DNA of 64,000 bases, from assembly GCF_022374895.2 (NCBI RefSeq), contig NZ_CP092423.2, positions 4,774,001 to 4,838,000 of the forward strand, written 5' to 3'. Shown here piece by piece: positions 1-8,527 of the stretch. This DNA is from Mycobacterium lentiflavum (GTDB lineage Bacteria; Actinomycetota; Actinomycetes; Mycobacteriales; Mycobacteriaceae). The notes beneath the pieces are model-generated. The model worked only from the letters and a program-made list of their open reading frames with translations. It was not told where the DNA came from and made no database searches. The position numbers and the translations under genes were made by a program. Each line of letters starts with the position of its first letter. Position 1 is the stretch's first letter.

Positions 1-211
1 CGAGCAATTCCATCGCACGCTGCGGCCCGACCTCCCCAACCCCACGATGGACGACACGGCCGCCGTGCTCGGCCACTTCCATATGCTGCCGGTGCCGGTC
101 ATCGAGGCGAGCGCGGTCAGTAACGCCGTGCTGTTTCTCGCCTCCGACGAGTCGCAGTACATCACCGGCGCCGCGCTGCCGATCGATGCCGGGGCGGTCG
201 CGAAGTTCTAA
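1..211 (+). CDS. SDR oxidoreductase, C-terminal part (mycofactocin-type)
   Basis: Only the last 69 codons are inside the window; the frame is open from base 2 to TAA at 209-211. The visible part contains HMLPVPVIEASAVSNAVLFL, then ASDESQYITGAALPIDAG. This is the C-terminal signature of the short-chain dehydrogenases that use a tightly held NAD and pass electrons to mycofactocin (carveol dehydrogenase-like). The catalytic Tyr-Lys and Rossmann glycines lie outside the window. The substrate cannot be inferred. It ends 63 bases before kmtR and is probably unrelated to it. The family call is fairly secure; the mycofactocin link is known for the family and inferred here. Confidence 0.8.
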   Translation, partial: EQFHRTLRPDLPNPTMDDTAAVLGHFHMLPVPVIEASAVSNAVLFLASDESQYITGAALPIDAGAVAKF

Positions 212-263
212 TGGCACCGGTCACCGGGCGCATTTGCGAAGGCGGCATTCCGCCGCGTAAGTT

Positions 264-289
264 ACTATCTACGTATGCATGCAGATAGT
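264..289. promoter_or_regulatory. Candidate KmtR operator over a leaderless promoter
   Basis: ACTATCT (264-270) and AGATAGT (283-289) are exact inverted repeats 12 bases apart, with 9 of 13 symmetric pairs matching over the whole 26-bp site. The site straddles the kmtR start codon at 275. A -10-like TACTAT (263-268) sits 6 bases before the ATG, so the transcript is probably leaderless and the repressor site would overlap both the -10 box and +1. ArsR-family repressors typically bind such imperfect inverted repeats; autoregulation is inferred. Confidence 0.6.
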
Positions 290-673
290 GGCGCAGCTGA
301 GCTTGCCGAGGATCAGGTCAGCCTGATCGTCGAGGTCTTCCGAATGTTGGCCGACGCCACCCGCATTCGGGTGTTGTGGGCGCTGACCGAGGGCGAGTCG
401 TCGGTCAACGATCTGGCCGAAAAGGTGGACAAGCCCGCGCCGTCGGTGTCCCAGCATCTGGCCAAGCTGCGGATGGCTCGGCTGGTGCGCACCCGCCGGG
501 CCGGCACCACGATCTTCTACAGCCTGGAAAACGAACACGTCCGCCAACTGGTCATCGACGCGGTGTTCAACGCCGAACATGCCGGTCCCGGGGTGCCGTC
601 GCACCACCGCGGCGACCCGAACGTGCGGGGCATCACGACCGATCGCCGGCCACGAAAGGCCAACGCGCGATGA
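275..673 (+). CDS. kmtR: ArsR/SmtB-family Ni/Co-sensing repressor KmtR
   Basis: 132-residue winged-helix repressor closely resembling M. tuberculosis KmtR, which senses nickel and cobalt and represses a cation-diffusion exporter. The DNA-recognition part reads KPAPSVSQHLAKLRMARLV (about residues 53-71). The metal-binding residues known for KmtR are all present at the same numbers: His88, Glu101, His102, His110 and His111. The start at 275 keeps this numbering. The stop overlaps the next gene by ATGA (670-673), so repressor and exporter form one operon. In M. tuberculosis, as I recall, kmtR and its target cdf are at separate loci, so the direct pairing here is notable. Confidence 0.92.
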   Translation: MHADSGAAELAEDQVSLIVEVFRMLADATRIRVLWALTEGESSVNDLAEKVDKPAPSVSQHLAKLRMARLVRTRRAGTTIFYSLENEHVRQLVIDAVFNAEHAGPGVPSHHRGDPNVRGITTDRRPRKANAR

Positions 674-1698
674 GCGATCACGGGCACGACGATCACGAGC
701 ACCCGAAGGGATTGCACGGCGCGATCAAGGAGGTTTTCGCGCCGCATTCCCACGATGCCGCCGACAGCTTGGACAGCGAGCTGGAATCCAGCGCCGACGG
801 CATCCGCGCGGTCAAGATCAGCCTGCTGGTGCTGGGCGCGACCGCCGTTGCGCAGATCGTCGTGGTGATCCTGTCCGGCTCCATCGCACTGGCGGCCGAC
901 ACCATCCACAACTTCTCCGACGCCCTGACCGCCGTGCCGCTGTGGATCGCATTTGCGTTGAGCACCAAGGCCGCAACCCGCCGCTACACGTACGGCTTCG
1001 GCCGGATGGAAGACCTTGCCGGACTGTTCGTGGTCGCGATGATCACGCTGTCGGCGATCATCGCCGGGTACGAAGCCATCGAGCGGCTGATCAATCCGCG
1101 GCCCATCGGGCACCTCGGCTGGGTCGCGGTGGCCGGACTGCTCGGGTTCATCGGAAACGAATGGGTGGCGCTCTACCGCATCCGGGTCGGACGCCGCATC
1201 GGCTCGGCCGCGCTCGTCGCGGACGGCCTGCACGCGCGCACCGACGGCTTTACCTCGCTGGCGGTGCTGATCGGCGCGGGCGGCGTGGCTTTGGGCTTCC
1301 CCCTCGCCGACCCGATCGTCGGCCTGCTGATTACGGTGGCCATTCTGGCCGTGTTGCGCACCGCGGTGCGTGACGTGTTCCGTCGGTTGATGGACGGTGT
1401 CGATCCGACGCTGATCGACACCGCCGAAGCTGCGCTGGCCGCCCGGCCGGGCGTGCGGTCGGTGCGCAGCGTGCGGATGCGCTGGATCGGGCATCGGCTA
1501 CATGCCGACGCCGAACTCGACATCGATCCGGCGCTGAGTTTGGCTGCGGCACATCAGATTGCGCACGAAGCCGAACATGACCTGATCCACGCGGTGCCCA
1601 AGCTGACCACCGCGATGATCCATGCCTACCCCGCCGGCGGCACCAATGCGGCTCAGCAACATCGCGAGAGCGTCGCGTCGCACAGCCATCACCACTGA
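670..1698 (+). CDS. Cation diffusion facilitator metal exporter (CDF)
   Basis: 342-residue inner-membrane metal/proton antiporter. The N-terminus is His-rich (HGHDDHEH) and the C-terminus ends HSHHH, both likely cytosolic metal-collecting tails. Six hydrophobic segments follow. Paired CDF metal-site motifs are visible: DTIHNFSD in the second membrane helix (His80, Asp84) and ADGLHARTDGF in the fifth. The C-terminal 90 residues form the usual cytosolic dimerisation domain. The ATG overlaps the kmtR stop (ATGA), so this start is preferred over longer readings that would run through kmtR in another frame. Likely exports Ni or Co, by analogy with the KmtR-controlled exporter of M. tuberculosis. 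Confidence 0.92.
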   Translation: MSDHGHDDHEHPKGLHGAIKEVFAPHSHDAADSLDSELESSADGIRAVKISLLVLGATAVAQIVVVILSGSIALAADTIHNFSDALTAVPLWIAFALSTKAATRRYTYGFGRMEDLAGLFVVAMITLSAIIAGYEAIERLINPRPIGHLGWVAVAGLLGFIGNEWVALYRIRVGRRIGSAALVADGLHARTDGFTSLAVLIGAGGVALGFPLADPIVGLLITVAILAVLRTAVRDVFRRLMDGVDPTLIDTAEAALAARPGVRSVRSVRMRWIGHRLHADAELDIDPALSLAAAHQIAHEAEHDLIHAVPKLTTAMIHAYPAGGTNAAQQHRESVASHSHHH

Positions 1699-1717
1699 AC
1701 GGTCGGAAGGGACACCG

Positions 1718-2800
1718 ATGACAGAGCCGCTCCGCATCGTCGCATGGGGCACCGGAACGGTGGGCTCCGAGATGTTGACCACCATCATCGATCACCGGCC
1801 CGATCTCGAGATCGTTGGCGCCCGGGTGTATTCCGGCGAAAAAGACGGAGTCGACGTCGGCACCCTGGTGGGCCGCGACCCGATCGGCGTCGCGGCGACC
1901 ACGGATGTCGACGCGATCATGGGGCTCGACGCTGACTGCGTGCTCTACACGCCGCGCAACACCAACCTCGATGAGGTGTGCGCATTGCTTGCCGGTGGGA
2001 AAAATGTTGCGACAACGGCATTCCTGTTCCATCCGCGCCGCATCACACCTGCCGATCGTCATCGAGTGCTCGAGGCCTGCCGGGCCGGCGACACGACGGT
2101 GCATGGCAGCGGGTTGAACCCCGGGAACCTCTCCGGCGCCCTGCCGCTGACGCTTTCGGGCATGTGCCGCACCATCGACAAGATCACGCTCCAGGAACGC
2201 GCCGACTGGTCGGTCTACGAAAGTACGTCAATCACGTTCGACAACATGCGCTTTGGCCAACCAGTCGAGGAGATCAGTCCACAAGCCAGCGAGTTCCTCG
2301 CCTTCAACAGCGGGATCTTCACCGAACAGGTCTGGTTTCTGGCCGACGCACTCAATGCCGACATCGACGAGGTCACCGCGACGGTGGAGGCGGTTCCCGC
2401 CCGGGAGGATCATCAGATCTTCGATCATGTGCTGCGCGCGGGAACCACCGCGGGGCAGCGGTGGAAGTGGTCGGGCCGGCGCCACGGCGAGGTGCTCGTC
2501 GAAATCGAGACGCTGTGGACCGTCGGCGGCGAGTACCCGGAGCACTGGCCCAAACCCCAGGACGGGTGGACGCTGACGATAGAGGGCGACCCCTCGATGC
2601 GGACCCACTTCTTCTGCCTGGCGAGCTTCACCCGCGCCGCGAGCATGGAAGAGCATGTCCGCTCGGCAAGCGTGGCCACCGGCATGCAGGTGCTCAATGC
2701 CGTCCCCGCGATCTGCGCCGCCCCAGCGGGCTTCGCCACTGCGGCAACGTTGCCGCTGATTCGCAGCCATGTCGGATTCGGCAACACAGCCAAGGCGTGA
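1718..2800 (+). CDS. DapB-like NAD(P)H-dependent dehydrogenase, function unknown
   Basis: 360 residues. The N-terminal Rossmann fold reads RIVAWGTGTVGSEML, followed by a dihydrodipicolinate reductase/2,4-diaminopentanoate dehydrogenase-like body; HGSGLNPGNLSGALPLTLSG lies near residues 128-147. Mycobacteria encode many such proteins of unassigned substrate, often beside lipid-metabolism genes. The start at 1718 has a GGAAGG ribosome site a few bases upstream; longer versions would run into the cdf gene. It lies 19 bases after cdf on the same strand and could be cotranscribed, but nothing links it to metals. Confidence 0.8.
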   Translation: MTEPLRIVAWGTGTVGSEMLTTIIDHRPDLEIVGARVYSGEKDGVDVGTLVGRDPIGVAATTDVDAIMGLDADCVLYTPRNTNLDEVCALLAGGKNVATTAFLFHPRRITPADRHRVLEACRAGDTTVHGSGLNPGNLSGALPLTLSGMCRTIDKITLQERADWSVYESTSITFDNMRFGQPVEEISPQASEFLAFNSGIFTEQVWFLADALNADIDEVTATVEAVPAREDHQIFDHVLRAGTTAGQRWKWSGRRHGEVLVEIETLWTVGGEYPEHWPKPQDGWTLTIEGDPSMRTHFFCLASFTRAASMEEHVRSASVATGMQVLNAVPAICAAPAGFATAATLPLIRSHVGFGNTAKA

Positions 2801-2859
2801 TCGGCTGCCCGGCAGGCTTTTTGCGATACCTTAGCCGACACGCGAGTACAGTTACTCCG

Positions 2860-4401
2860 ATGGCGGCCGCGACGTCGAATGAGCGAATGATCGCCGGGGT
2901 TGCTGCCGCGGCCGTCTCGCTCGGCGTGGCCGCGCTGGCGGGTATCCCGTTCGGCGCGCGGGCGGATGCTCGTGCCGCGATCGGCTCGGTGATCGTGGAC
3001 CTGACCCCGGGGCCGGTCAAAGAATGGGCGATTCAGACCCTGGGCTCGCTGGACAAAATCTTCTTGGCGATCGTCGTGCTGGTGGTGATCGCGACGATCG
3101 CGGCGCTCGCCGGCAGCTTCGAATCCAAGCGGCGTCCCGTCGGCAGTGCGGTAATCGCCGCGGCGGGCATCCTCGGTTGCGCCGCGGTGCTATCGCGGCA
3201 GGGCGCGACGTTGCCCGACACGATACCCACGGTCACGGGCACCGTCTGCGGCGTGGCGACCCTGCGCTTTCTCACCCGCCGGTTCGGGCCAAAAGAACCG
3301 GCCGCCGACGACGACGGCGACGAGCCGGACGCACGCAGGCGCGCGCTGGTGGTATACGGATTGCTCGGATTCGGTGTGGTGAGCGGTGTCGTGGGTGCGG
3401 TCGTTTCACGATTGGTGCATTCGGTGGCCGCCGACCGCAACGCCGTCACGCTTCCGACACCGCGGGTACCGGCTGCACCGATACCCGCCGATGTGCAACC
3501 GAAAGGCGTCGCGCTCCCGAGCTTCATCACCGCTAGCGGCGACTTCTACCGGGTGGACACCGCGCTGAGCGTTCCCCAGCTGAGCCACGGCGACTGGCGG
3601 CTGCGCATCCACGGCATGGTGGACCGCGAGGCTACCTACAGCTTCGCCGACCTGGCCCGTTTCGAAGTCATCGAGATAGTGACGACGTTGACCTGTGTGT
3701 CGAATCCCGTTGGCGGAAAGCTGATTTCGACGGGGGTGTGGACGGGATACCGGGTGGCCGACCTGCTGGCGGCGGCCGGTGTGCACGTAAATGCCGACAT
3801 GGTGCTCTCCACGTCGATCGACGGGTTCACCGCGGGCACACCGGTGCAGGCCCTCACCGATGGTCGCGACGCGCTGCTGGCGGTGGGCCTGAACGGTCAG
3901 CCGTTGCCGGTCGAGCACGGCTACCCGGCCCGGCTGGTGGTGCCCGGGCTCTACGGGTACGTGTCCGCCACCAAGTGGGTCGTGGACTTGGAGCTGACTC
4001 GTTTCGACAAAGCGAAGGCGTACTGGACGCGGTTCGGCTGGGCAGCGCAGGCGCCGATCAAGACCGAGTCGCGCATCGACGTGCCGACCGACGGCCAGAA
4101 ACTGGCACGAGGAGCCGTCGTGTTCGGTGGGGTGGCGTGGGCACAGAATCGGGGGGTGCGGGCCGTGGAGGTTCGCATCGACGAAGATGGATGGCAGCCT
4201 GCCGAACTTGGCGCCAGCTATTCCAACGCGACGTGGCGATTGTGGAGCTTCCCGTGGCAGGCGAACACCCCTGGGAATCACAGCATTACGGTGCGCGCCA
4301 CCGACAACTCCGGAGCCACCCAAACTGCGGATCAGGTTGGCAGCATCCCTGACGGCGCCACCGGCTGGCACACGGTGAACTTCACCGTGGCGGAGAACTA
4401 G
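2860..4401 (+). CDS. Membrane-anchored sulfite oxidase-like molybdopterin oxidoreductase
   Basis: 513 residues. About five hydrophobic helices occupy roughly the first 190 residues. An extracytoplasmic oxidoreductase follows, with a molybdopterin domain and an Ig-like Mo-co dimerisation domain at the end (AQAPIKTESRID to the C-terminus). The expected molybdenum-ligand cysteine is in TLTCVSNPVGG, and HGYPARLVVPGLYGYVSATK is the conserved dimerisation-proximal motif. It is similar in type to M. tuberculosis Rv0218. The substrate is unknown. TACAGT at 2847-2852 suggests a leaderless or very short leader transcript starting near the ATG at 2860. Confidence 0.85.
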   Translation: MAAATSNERMIAGVAAAAVSLGVAALAGIPFGARADARAAIGSVIVDLTPGPVKEWAIQTLGSLDKIFLAIVVLVVIATIAALAGSFESKRRPVGSAVIAAAGILGCAAVLSRQGATLPDTIPTVTGTVCGVATLRFLTRRFGPKEPAADDDGDEPDARRRALVVYGLLGFGVVSGVVGAVVSRLVHSVAADRNAVTLPTPRVPAAPIPADVQPKGVALPSFITASGDFYRVDTALSVPQLSHGDWRLRIHGMVDREATYSFADLARFEVIEIVTTLTCVSNPVGGKLISTGVWTGYRVADLLAAAGVHVNADMVLSTSIDGFTAGTPVQALTDGRDALLAVGLNGQPLPVEHGYPARLVVPGLYGYVSATKWVVDLELTRFDKAKAYWTRFGWAAQAPIKTESRIDVPTDGQKLARGAVVFGGVAWAQNRGVRAVEVRIDEDGWQPAELGASYSNATWRLWSFPWQANTPGNHSITVRATDNSGATQTADQVGSIPDGATGWHTVNFTVAEN

Positions 4402-4405
4402 CGAA

Positions 4406-4606
4406 CTATTTCGACTTGAGTTTGCGCCAACTGAATACCGCGATGACGATGCCGATCACCACCGTGATCGGACCGATGATCGACCAGGTGGTGGTGTTGC
4501 TCATCGGGCTGCCACCCAACACCCCGAATCCCTGCAGCGCCCAGATCAGACCGAACAGCGCGACGAGTAATCCGACCGCGAATGTGACAACGAAAGCCCT
4601 ACTCAT
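4406..4606 (-). CDS. Small two-helix membrane protein
   Basis: 66 residues: a hydrophobic segment (FVVTFAVGLLVALFGLIWAL), a short loop, a second segment (WSIIGPITVVIGIVIAVF) and a basic tail WRKLKSK, predicting two membrane helices. The start at 4606 is chosen because TAGGCT lies 7 bases upstream, a good -10 spacing for a leaderless transcript; the longer reading frame upstream is not membrane-like. It is convergent with the molybdoprotein gene, with 4 bases between the stops. Function is unknown. Confidence 0.65.
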   Translation of the reverse strand: MSRAFVVTFAVGLLVALFGLIWALQGFGVLGGSPMSNTTTWSIIGPITVVIGIVIAVFSWRKLKSK

Positions 4607-4708
4607 ACACCGAAGCCTAGGCGCCGCAGTCCAGATGGCCCACCCTCCGGCCCGAATGAGCCGGCTGGATGGTGAGTCGCAGATCATGAACACGCTTGGT
4701 CGGGCGCG

Positions 4709-5173
4709 CTACCGCCCACCCCCTTCATTCGCGATGTGGGCTCCCGCTCCGGCCTGATGTACGTCGGTTATGAGATGACTCAGTCGCAGCGACGCGAGCT
4801 TCCACACATCTCCGTGGCGCACCCATCGCTCGGTGTAGTGCCCGTAGCCGGTGACCGACATGCCGTCCTCGAACACGGCCCGGTCTTGCATTGCCCAAAT
4901 CACTTGCGCCTCTTCTTCATTGAGGTCGATCTCGGGTGTATGGACCTGGTGAGCGGTCTTTGACCCGGCTACAAGGGATTGCAGTAGCGCCACTGTCTCG
5001 TCGCGTCCCACGGTCATTTGCGGCTCGGAATGTCCGTCACCCATGCCAAATTCGATGTCTTCGGTCATCAATGCCGCTAGGCCGGTCCAGTCCTGGGTGT
5101 CGAGGGTTCGGCAGTACTTGGCCTTGGCTTGGGTTAGCTCGTAGCAGGCAATCAACTCTGCTTGCTCGGTCAT
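4709..5173 (-). CDS. SnoaL/NTF2-like protein paired with a P450
   Basis: 154 residues of the nuclear-transport-factor-2/SnoaL fold: YCRTLDTQDWTGLAALMTED near the N-terminus, then GHYTERWVRHGDVWKLASLR. Such proteins act as small hydrolases, isomerases or dehydratases on steroid- or polyketide-like molecules, or only bind ligands. Its ATG overlaps the stop of the upstream cytochrome P450 gene (ATGA at 5170-5173), so the two are translationally coupled and probably act on one substrate. No catalytic function can be assigned. Confidence 0.8.
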   Translation of the reverse strand: MTEQAELIACYELTQAKAKYCRTLDTQDWTGLAALMTEDIEFGMGDGHSEPQMTVGRDETVALLQSLVAGSKTAHQVHTPEIDLNEEEAQVIWAMQDRAVFEDGMSVTGYGHYTERWVRHGDVWKLASLRLSHLITDVHQAGAGAHIANEGGGR

Positions 5174-6384
5174 CTGACCGCCAGTTCGAGATGGTCGAGT
5201 CGGCGGACGAGGATGCTGGGCAGCCAGTGTCCGACGTCGGTTGCCTCGATCCAGGTCGTCTGTTCCAGCAGCGTCCGCAAGACGATCTGGGCCTCCAAGC
5301 GTGCCAGTGCGGCCCCGACGCAGAAGTGTGCGCCCTTGCCGAAGGTGATGTGCCCTTTGGCGCCGCTGCGGTCGAGCCGGAACTCGTTGGGTTTGTCGAA
5401 CTGCCGGGGGTCGCGGTTGGCGGCCCCCCACATCAACAGCAGGCGCGAGTCGGCGGGCACGTCGACGCCGCCCAGCGTGGTGTCTCGTGTCACGTGGCGG
5501 TAGTGGCCGCGAAACGGCGACTCGTAGCGCAGCGTCTCTTCGATGAAAGCGCCCAGCAGTTCGGGATGGGCGCGGAGCTGTTCCTGGATCTGGTTCTGGG
5601 TCACCAGGATCCAGGCGGCGCTCCCCAATAGTGAGGCGGTCGATTCGCCCGCCGCGCTGAACAAGGTGAGCATGATCCCAAGCGCCGGGAACTGCTCCAG
5701 TTCGCCAGAGGCGTGGCGGGCGGCGAGGTCGCCGATGAGGCCCGGCGCAGGGCGTTCCCCGGCCCTCGCGAAGTGCTCCATCACATACCCGGACAACTCC
5801 ACCGCCGCCACGCCCGCGGCTTCGAGTTGGGTCGGGCTCACGACGCCGTCCAGCAGAGTGGTGGTGGCATACCCCAGTCGGATCAGCATGTCGACGTCGT
5901 CGTCGGGCAGCCCAAGTAGGCGGGCGACCACCATCATCGGGAGCCGATTGGCCATTGCACTCATCCACTCGATCCGACCGTCGACCAACCCGTCGGACCA
6001 CAGTTTGATCGCCGTGGCTTCGGCGAACCCCTCGATGACACGTATTCGCCTGGCCGAGAGGTGGGGCAGCAGCATCTTGCGGTGCGCGTCGTGCACGGGA
6101 TCGTCCGCGGTGGCCAGGGCGTGCATCGGACCGCCGAGTGTGCCCATGTCGAACGGGGTGACGGTGCCGTCGTCGTGGTAGACCATCGTCGCGGTGAGGT
6201 TCGACGAGAAATCCTCGACCCGGTTGACGGCCTCGGTCACGGCGTCCCAGCCGCACACGGCGTGAAAGACTGAATCCCCGATGCGATGGACCGGCGCTAT
6301 GTCGCGCATCCGGTCATAGAGCGGGTAGGGGTCCTGCAACGCCGCGGTGCCGAAGAAGTCCGTCGCGTCCGCCAAGAGGGTCAT
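5170..6384 (-). CDS. cyp144: Cytochrome P450 of the CYP144 family
   Basis: 404 residues, full length. The heme loop is FGKGAHFCVGAALARLE with Cys355 as thiolate ligand; the I-helix oxygen-activation motif is AGEST (245-249) and the K-helix is EETLR (Glu283, Arg286). The opening FFGTAALQDPYPLYDRM and later stretches closely resemble M. tuberculosis CYP144A1, as I recall it. The natural substrate of CYP144 is not established. A TetR-type gene is divergently placed upstream, an arrangement also found beside M. tuberculosis cyp144, so local control is likely. Confidence 0.9.
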   Translation of the reverse strand: MTLLADATDFFGTAALQDPYPLYDRMRDIAPVHRIGDSVFHAVCGWDAVTEAVNRVEDFSSNLTATMVYHDDGTVTPFDMGTLGGPMHALATADDPVHDAHRKMLLPHLSARRIRVIEGFAEATAIKLWSDGLVDGRIEWMSAMANRLPMMVVARLLGLPDDDVDMLIRLGYATTTLLDGVVSPTQLEAAGVAAVELSGYVMEHFARAGERPAPGLIGDLAARHASGELEQFPALGIMLTLFSAAGESTASLLGSAAWILVTQNQIQEQLRAHPELLGAFIEETLRYESPFRGHYRHVTRDTTLGGVDVPADSRLLLMWGAANRDPRQFDKPNEFRLDRSGAKGHITFGKGAHFCVGAALARLEAQIVLRTLLEQTTWIEATDVGHWLPSILVRRLDHLELAVR

Positions 6385-6533
6385 GCGCTCAGGGTGAATG
6401 CGGCGTGCACCTGCGTCAACGGTGTACAGCGAACATGCAAACCGAGTCGATACGAGCGCCGCTGCGCGCTTCTCAGGCCGATGAGCCGACCAGCGACTTC
6501 CCTGATAAATCGACTGGAATTCTTCTCACGGTG

Positions 6534-6548
6534 ATAAAAATACTTTAT
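6534..6548. promoter_or_regulatory. AT-rich palindrome between cyp144 and TetR gene
   Basis: ATAAAAATACTTTAT is a 15-bp imperfect palindrome (6 of 7 pairs) in a GC-rich genome, lying in the 193-bp divergent intergenic region. The word TGATAAA occurs at 6503-6509 and again at 6532-6538. These are the best operator candidates for the adjacent TetR protein. Confidence 0.4.
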
Positions 6549-6577
6549 GGGTTCTCGGCTCTGGATGAACTGAAACG

Positions 6578-7162
6578 ATGGCGGATCAAGACTGGCTGAT
6601 CGGTCGGGGGCGACACGACGAAGCCGCGGAACGCATCTACGCCGCAGCCGCCAACTTGATGTTGCGGCACGGCTACGACGCCTTCAGCATCGACGCTGTG
6701 GCCGCCGAGGTTCACTGTTCACCGGCGACCGTCTACCGCCACGCCGGAAGCAAGGCCGCAATCCGCGACGTCGTCCTGCGCCTGCAGGCCGAGCGCATCC
6801 TCGACTCGGTTCGGGAAGCGATCGCCGGGCTCACCGGTCCGGAGCGAGTCGTCACCGCCACCACGGTCGCCTTGCAGCGCCTGCGGGCTGATCCGCTCGC
6901 GAAGACCATGCGTTCGATGGCCGCACTCCCGGCCGAGGGCCTCACCGACTCACCCATCATCTCCCGCTTCGCGACCGAAATGGTGGGGCTGAGCACGCCC
7001 GATCCCCTTGCCGCACAATGGTTAGTCCGTACATTCCTGGCTCTGTGGTACTGGCCGCTCAAAGACGCCGATGCCGAAAGCGAGATGGTGCGGCGGTTCC
7101 TCGGGCCGCCCTACGCCGTCGACACCATCGACTCGGTGCCTAGCTCGTCGCCGGCGACGTAA
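6578..7162 (+). CDS. TetR-family regulator divergent from cyp144
   Basis: 194 residues. The N-terminal helix-turn-helix spans about residues 17-60 (YDAFSIDAVAAEVHCSPATVYRHAGSKAAI) and is typical TetR/AcrR. The C-terminal ligand domain is not classifiable by eye. It starts 193 bases from the cyp144 start on the opposite strand and probably regulates that gene and itself; it corresponds in type and position to the TetR gene next to M. tuberculosis cyp144. No clear Shine-Dalgarno precedes the ATG. Confidence 0.87.
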   Translation: MADQDWLIGRGRHDEAAERIYAAAANLMLRHGYDAFSIDAVAAEVHCSPATVYRHAGSKAAIRDVVLRLQAERILDSVREAIAGLTGPERVVTATTVALQRLRADPLAKTMRSMAALPAEGLTDSPIISRFATEMVGLSTPDPLAAQWLVRTFLALWYWPLKDADAESEMVRRFLGPPYAVDTIDSVPSSSPAT

Positions 7163-7282
7163 AACTGAACCGATACGACAAAAAGTTGGCATATTCGGGG
7201 GTAACTACACTCCGTGACTTCACCACACCAGGGACGGCGTTCGTCAAACCTCAGTCCGCGCAGTCGGTTTGGTCGGCGCAAT

Positions 7283-7927
7283 TCAGGGGAGAACGTGGAT
7301 TCCCCACTTGCCGAGCAACGGCTGAACAAGTGTGAAGTACGTCGTATGGTCGTCACCCTCCGGTGAAGACATCAAGATGCCAACGGCACTCACGGTGCCG
7401 TCATCGTTCTTCACGAAGCCAGGACTCCCACTGTCGCCATGCAGGCTGTACACGCCAGCTTCGATCACATCGTTGTCGATTTCTGTAATCGCGCCGCACG
7501 TCTCACCGGTGACTGCACCCAGCTTGCAGAACGGCATGCCAACCTTAATTTGGTTGCGGCTCAACACATCTCGGACAATCCTGCCACCGACATCACCAAT
7601 TGGGGCACCAACGCTTGGATCGAGGCGGATGATCGCAGCGTCCTTGTTGTCGCCTTCATTCTCGCTGGCGGTAATAATCCCGAGCGGGACGTTCTGGCCG
7701 TAAGTCCATACCGAACCGTCGTGGGCGTCGCAATGTCCACTGGTCAGCAAGTAGTAGTTGGCGTCGTTGCCTTGAGCCGCGAAACCCGCTGTGCACCTGC
7801 CGGTCTCATCATCGACTTCCACGCCGGGCATCGGCGGTCCTTCTGCCAGCGCCGAACTCGCGAACCCCGGGGCGGCCAGCACCATGGCACCGAATACCCC
7901 CAGCCCCCGCAACCACCGTATCGCCAC
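7283..7927 (-). CDS. Secreted trypsin-like serine protease (S1 family)
   Basis: 214 residues with an N-terminal signal peptide (AIRWLRGLGVFGAMVLAAPG, cleaved near ASSALA). The full triad is visible: His in LLTSGHCDAH, Asp in NKDAAIIRLD and Ser in LHGDSGSPGF. It is similar in size and organisation to the M. tuberculosis secreted protease-like protein Rv1815. The GTG at 7927 is chosen over the ATG ten codons upstream because GGAGAG lies 5-10 bases before it and the signal peptide then begins with a basic n-region. Extracellular; substrate unknown. Confidence 0.82.
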   Translation of the reverse strand: MAIRWLRGLGVFGAMVLAAPGFASSALAEGPPMPGVEVDDETGRCTAGFAAQGNDANYYLLTSGHCDAHDGSVWTYGQNVPLGIITASENEGDNKDAAIIRLDPSVGAPIGDVGGRIVRDVLSRNQIKVGMPFCKLGAVTGETCGAITEIDNDVIEAGVYSLHGDSGSPGFVKNDDGTVSAVGILMSSPEGDDHTTYFTLVQPLLGKWGIHVLP

Positions 7928-8172
7928 GCCACTCTCCTCTGTGCATGTCGAGCCCAAATGTTATCAGCCAGCAAACGCCTGATAGTGAACAAGAACAAAC
8001 TGCAGCAAATGTGCAGGCGGTGTCAGTAAGGCGACGGTCGGTCGGAGCACCCGTTGGGCCGCGTGCCGTGCAGTGGATCGCGGCGCACGGCTTCTTAGAC
8101 CTCCCACGCTGGCGGTGGCCGCGAGAGGAGACTTGTCGCCGGCCGATACATATCCAACTTCAGACCCTCTCA

Positions 8173-8189
8173 TGTACTGTCCGGTACAA
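8173..8189 (+). promoter_or_regulatory. Palindromic operator over a -10 box, copy 1
   Basis: TGTACTGTCCGGTACAA contains the inverted repeat TGTAC...GTACA. TACAAT at 8185-8190 is a good -10 hexamer, so a bound repressor would block the promoter. The site matches that at 10057-10073 (before the HLD-I gene) at 13 of 17 positions, suggesting one regulator binds both. Confidence 0.55.
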
Positions 8190-8278
8190 TGAAGTCTCTG
8201 TGACCGGCATCTGTGATTGGCGGCGAAGCAGCGGTGGATTGGGACCGAGTCGCAATTGTTCAGACGAGAGGACGTTCT

Positions 8279-8356
8279 GTGCCCGCGCAGGAAAAAGCAA
8301 TTCGCCCTACAACACCCCACGATCGCATTCCTGCGGGGCGTCTGTATCCGTCGTAA
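8279..8356 (+). pseudogene. Short orphan reading frame, possible gene remnant
   Basis: GTG at 8279 has GAGAGG about 7 bases upstream and opens a 25-codon frame (VPAQEKAIRPTTPHDRIPAG...) ending at TAA 8354-8356. It lies about 85 bases downstream of the promoter/operator at 8173. The amino-acid stretch looks protein-like rather than random but is too short to identify. Either a truncated former target gene of that promoter or a leader peptide. Confidence 0.25.
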
Positions 8357-8527
8357 CCCAGCTCCGGTAGCGGCCCCCGCACGGCCGCAACGCGCGGCAT
8401 ATGCGGGCGCTGGCAGTTCGAAACGACCGCCGTTACTTACCGGCGAGGTTCGTCTGAGGTGCACCGATCCGCCGCAACCGACCCGCCCCTGGACCGGTAT
8501 CGGTGCCGTAAGTGAGACGAGGACCGC

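Larger units (their letters stand above)
7928..8527. other. 600-bp gap with one operator-like site and a short ORF
   Basis: No complete gene is visible between the protease (minus) and the methyltransferase (plus). The stretch contains the promoter/operator-like palindrome at 8173-8189 and a 25-codon reading frame with its own ribosome site at 8279-8356, both listed separately. The remainder shows no recognisable domain in any frame. Confidence 0.6.

Noticed and set aside
517..1494. Long minus-strand frames opposite kmtR-cdf
   Set aside because: High-GC shadow frames rich in Arg, Ala, His and Gln with no domain; the plus-strand genes are clear.
376..1698. A 440-codon frame starting inside kmtR and covering the CDF gene
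   Set aside because: The first 98 codons are a shadow frame of kmtR; the ATGA overlap at 670 is the natural start of the CDF protein.
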